This document shows, in pieces, positions 12,015-14,249 of a stretch of 14,249 nucleotides of DNA. This stretch comes from Flavobacteriales bacterium. Lineage in GTDB: Bacteria; Bacteroidota; Bacteroidia; Flavobacteriales; Flavobacteriaceae. Position numbers and translations under genes: made by a program. The stretch is taken from assembly GCA_002737105.1 (NCBI GenBank), contig NSHO01000030.1, forward strand, positions 1 through 14,249, given 5' to 3'. Every line of letters starts with the position of its first letter. Position 1 is the first letter of the stretch. The notes beneath the pieces are model-generated. The model searched no databases. It was not told where the DNA came from and worked only from the letters and a program-made list of their open reading frames with translations.

Positions 12015-14249
12015 TTACTTCTTATTACTCTTCGGTTTCAATGCTTTTTTCATGCCTTCTGCTTGTTTTCTTTCTGTAGCTTTTAATGGATACAAATGTG
12101 AAATGCCCATTTTATAGGAATTTGGAATGTCATTCGCTTGAAATTGTTCGTACGCTTGCGCATTTCGTACAAAATTTGCATCCAATAATAAAGGTCTTCC
12201 AAGTGCAACTAAATCGGCTCTTCCGTTTAAAATTATGGTATTAATTTGGTCAATATCTTGAATATATCCTGCAGTTATTGTTGGAATATGAACCGTATTT
12301 CGTACCGCATCTGAGAAAGGTGTTTGCCACATTCTGCCGGTTTGTGGTTTTTGGTTAGCAACTGTATTTCCTGTAGAAACATTAATGATATCAGCCCCAG
12401 CCGTTTTAAATGCTTCCGAAATTACCAGAACATCAGTTTCTGAAATGCCGTTTTCTGCCCAATCTGTAGCGGATATTCTTACAGAGATTGGCTTTTCAGA
12501 AGGATATACTTCACGAATAGCTGTAAAAACCTCTAATGGATATTTTAAACGATTTTGAACACTTCCACCAAATTCATCGGTACGAATATTGGTTAACGGC
12601 GATAAAAAGGAAGCCAATAAAAACCCGTGATGTGCTTGTAATTCAATCATGTCAAAACCAGATTTATTAGCATTTATTGCGGCTTGCACGAATTGATTTT
12701 TGACAACTTGCATGTCTTCCAAAGTCATCTCTTTTGGACAATCAGAATTTTCAATGAAAGGAATAGCAGAAGCTGAAAGCAACTCCCATTTATTACCTTG
12801 AAATTGGTCTTCCCAAGGAATTTTTGAACAGCCTTTTCTTCCTGAATGTCCTAATTGAATTCCGATTTTTGTTTGGGTATATTGATGTACAAAAGAAGTA
12901 ATTCGCTGCCAAGCTACTATTTGATTTTCGGTGTAAATACCTGCGCAACCTTCTGTAATTCTTCCGGTTTCAGAAACGGCAGTCATTTCTGTTAATATTA
13001 ATCCTAAACCGCCAACAGCTCTTGAAGTATAATGTTGAAAATGCCAATCATTTACAACTCCGTTTTCTGCTACATATTGCCCCATAGAGGACATTACGAT
13101 ACGATTTTGCAACTCTACATTTCTTAGTTTGAAAGTCGTAAAAGCTGGAGATGCGGTAACAAGTTCAGCATGACATTTGTGGTTAAATTCTTTCAAAACT
13201 TTATCTGTAAACGAACTATCTCTTAGGCGTATATTCTCATACGTTACTTTTTTAGAACGGGTCATGCAACCAAATGCAAATTGCTGAAATGAATGCTGCA
13301 TGTGACGGTCCATATTCTCAAACCAATCCAACGAAACGACGGCTGCATATTGAATCATTTCAACCGTATTTCTTCGAGATTTATCATACTGTCGAAAAGC
13401 AGCTTGAACGTCATTCGGATTTGCAATCACGGCATCCGATAACCCGATTGCAGAATCCATGGCTAATTTTGTTCCTGAACCAATAGAATAATGGGCTGTA
13501 GCTTTGGCATCACCTAATAAAACAATGTTGTTATAGTACCAATTTTGATTCGTAACATGAGGAAACTGACGCCAATATGATTTATTTGAAATTAATGGGT
13601 GACCGTCTAATTCTGCTGCAAATATTTCGGCAATTTTTGACATGGTATCTGCTTCATTCGTAACTTCAAAACCATGTTTTTGCCAGGTTTCGTCACTACA
13701 TTCAAAAATCCAAGTACTCATGCCTTCTTCGTATTGATAAGAATGCGCAACAATGGTTCCGTGTGCTGTACTTCTGAAAAAATAAGTAAAAGCGTCTAAC
13801 GGTTTTGTGGAACCCATCCAAACAAAGCGGTTCTTTTTTAATTCAACTTTTGTTCCAAATTCTTTTTGATATTGTGTGCGAATGGCACTTCCAATTCCGT
13901 CAGTTGCTAGAATTATATCAGAGTCTGCAAATTGAGATAAATCATCTACATTTTGTTCGAAATGCAAATTTACGCCTTCTTCCAAGCAACGTTGTTGTAA
14001 TAATTGTAATAATGTTTTTCGAGAACAACCACAAAAACCATTTCCGGCAATATTAACGGATTCTCCATCTCTAGCAATTATTATGTCATCCCAATACGCA
14101 AATTTACTTCGAATTAATTCATACGATTGCATGTCGCGTTTTAAGAATTCGCCTAATGTTTCATCTGAAAAAACTACACCAAAACCAAAACTATCATCGG
14201 GTTTGTTTCTTTCGTAAATATCGATTTGGCAATGCGGCATTGCTTTCTT
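12015..14249 (-). CDS. Bifunctional aryl-CoA 5-hydroxylase/OYE-type oxidoreductase (2-aminobenzoyl-CoA monooxygenase/reductase or salicylyl-CoA 5-hydroxylase family), 5' end missing
   Basis: The frame is open to the right edge: codons KKA precede the Met at 14240, and that Met is internal because the FAD-binding GxGxxG strand expected just before IDIYERN is absent. About 20-25 residues should lie beyond the window. Numbering from this Met, residues 1-355 are a class A flavin monooxygenase with the family hallmark ERNKPDDSFGFGVVFSDETL (10-29), ATDGIGSAIR (112-121) and GDAKATAHYSIGSG (243-256). Residues about 366-725 are an Old Yellow Enzyme domain: RIVMSSMGQY, IQLGHSGRKG, FLSPLTNIRTDEFGGS and the FMN-phosphate site ITAGYI / LVALGRPLL. 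This two-domain order is known from 2-aminobenzoyl-CoA monooxygenase/reductase and salicylyl-CoA 5-hydroxylases, which use NAD(P)H and O2 to hydroxylate the thioester at C5. In the OYE part the expected active-site His is Gln535. The linker holds a repeat relic. It lies 6 bp upstream of the ligase gene. Confidence 0.88.
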   Translation of the reverse strand, partial: KKAMPHCQIDIYERNKPDDSFGFGVVFSDETLGEFLKRDMQSYELIRSKFAYWDDIIIARDGESVNIAGNGFCGCSRKTLLQLLQQRCLEEGVNLHFEQNVDDLSQFADSDIILATDGIGSAIRTQYQKEFGTKVELKKNRFVWMGSTKPLDAFTYFFRSTAHGTIVAHSYQYEEGMSTWIFECSDETWQKHGFEVTNEADTMSKIAEIFAAELDGHPLISNKSYWRQFPHVTNQNWYYNNIVLLGDAKATAHYSIGSGTKLAMDSAIGLSDAVIANPNDVQAAFRQYDKSRRNTVEMIQYAAVVSLDWFENMDRHMQHSFQQFAFGCMTRSKKVTYENIRLRDSSFTDKVLKEFNHKCHAELVTASPAFTTFKLRNVELQNRIVMSSMGQYVAENGVVNDWHFQHYTSRAVGGLGLILTEMTAVSETGRITEGCAGIYTENQIVAWQRITSFVHQYTQTKIGIQLGHSGRKGCSKIPWEDQFQGNKWELLSASAIPFIENSDCPKEMTLEDMQVVKNQFVQAAINANKSGFDMIELQAHHGFLLASFLSPLTNIRTDEFGGSVQNRLKYPLEVFTAIREVYPSEKPISVRISATDWAENGISETDVLVISEAFKTAGADIINVSTGNTVANQKPQTGRMWQTPFSDAVRNTVHIPTITAGYIQDIDQINTIILNGRADLVALGRPLLLDANFVRNAQAYEQFQANDIPNSYKMGISHLYPLKATERKQAEGMKKALKPKSNKK
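13148..13175 (-). repeat. Relic of a dispersed palindromic repeat inside the coding linker (CHAELVTAS)
   Basis: On the minus strand the bases from 13175 down to 13148 read in frame as CHAELVTAS. They closely resemble the short palindromic element whose usual translation, CHAELVSAS, is seen in many intergenic and mis-called reading frames of Bacteroidota. The element's palindrome (ATGCTGAA ... TTCAGCAT) is still half visible: TTCAGCAT is intact at 13165-13172, while the other arm has drifted to ATGCGGTA at 13151-13158. It sits exactly at the junction of the monooxygenase and OYE domains, where an in-frame insertion would be tolerated. Confidence 0.6.

Noticed and set aside
14238..14240. ATG at 14240 as the true start of the bifunctional hydroxylase
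   Set aside because: The frame continues upstream to the window edge and the FAD-binding glycine motif expected before this point is missing, so the gene is truncated by the window, not short.

Overview
The window comes from an AT-rich bacterium of the phylum Bacteroidota, most likely a Flavobacterium-like member of the Flavobacteriaceae. The signs are the start of an alternative complex III (act) operon, a promoter of the TTG-N19-TAnnTTTG type used by this phylum, a TonB-dependent receptor without an SD-rich leader, and intergenic spaces filled with the decayed short AT-rich repeats common in flavobacterial chromosomes. No rRNA, tRNA, CRISPR array, insertion sequence or phage gene is visible.

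Left part (1-1650, minus strand): the 5' end of actB (cut by the window edge) and the complete actA, a six-heme membrane-anchored cytochrome. These are respiratory housekeeping genes. From a divergent intergenic region (1651-1857) the plus strand carries a small exported SPOR-domain protein (1858-2250) and a TonB-dependent outer-membrane receptor with heme-receptor-like motifs (2303-4501). A 93-bp convergent gap without a convincing terminator follows.

Right part (4595 to the right edge at 14249, all minus strand, read right to left): a tightly packed catabolic gene cluster. In order of transcription it encodes a two-domain flavin monooxygenase/OYE-type reductase of the 2-aminobenzoyl-CoA monooxygenase or salicylyl-CoA 5-hydroxylase family (5' end beyond the window), an aryl-CoA ligase, a 4HBT-type thioesterase, a nitrilase-superfamily C-N hydrolase, a gentisate-1,2-dioxygenase-type bicupin, an exported retropepsin-like/PDZ protein that looks out of place, a fumarylacetoacetate-hydrolase-family enzyme, a maleate cis-trans isomerase and a small pterin-4a-carbinolamine-dehydratase-like protein. 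Together they read as a CoA-primed aerobic route: an ortho-substituted benzoate (anthranilate or salicylate) is activated to its CoA thioester, hydroxylated at C5, released as the free acid, cleaved by the bicupin, hydrolysed to pyruvate plus a C4 acid, and isomerised from maleate to fumarate.

The most interesting idea is that the true substrate is anthranilate. If the ring-cleavage substrate is 5-hydroxyanthranilate, gentisate-type cleavage between C1 and C2 would leave a primary amide (maleamoylpyruvate). That would explain a C-N hydrolase in the cluster and an end product of maleate that needs an isomerase. This chain as a whole is inference; the individual family assignments are mostly secure. 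Other points of note are a relic of a dispersed palindromic repeat read in frame as CHAELVTAS in the linker of the bifunctional oxygenase, a His-to-Gln change at the expected active site of its OYE domain, a 19-bp inverted repeat that overlaps the thioesterase stop codon, and the protease-like intruder gene.
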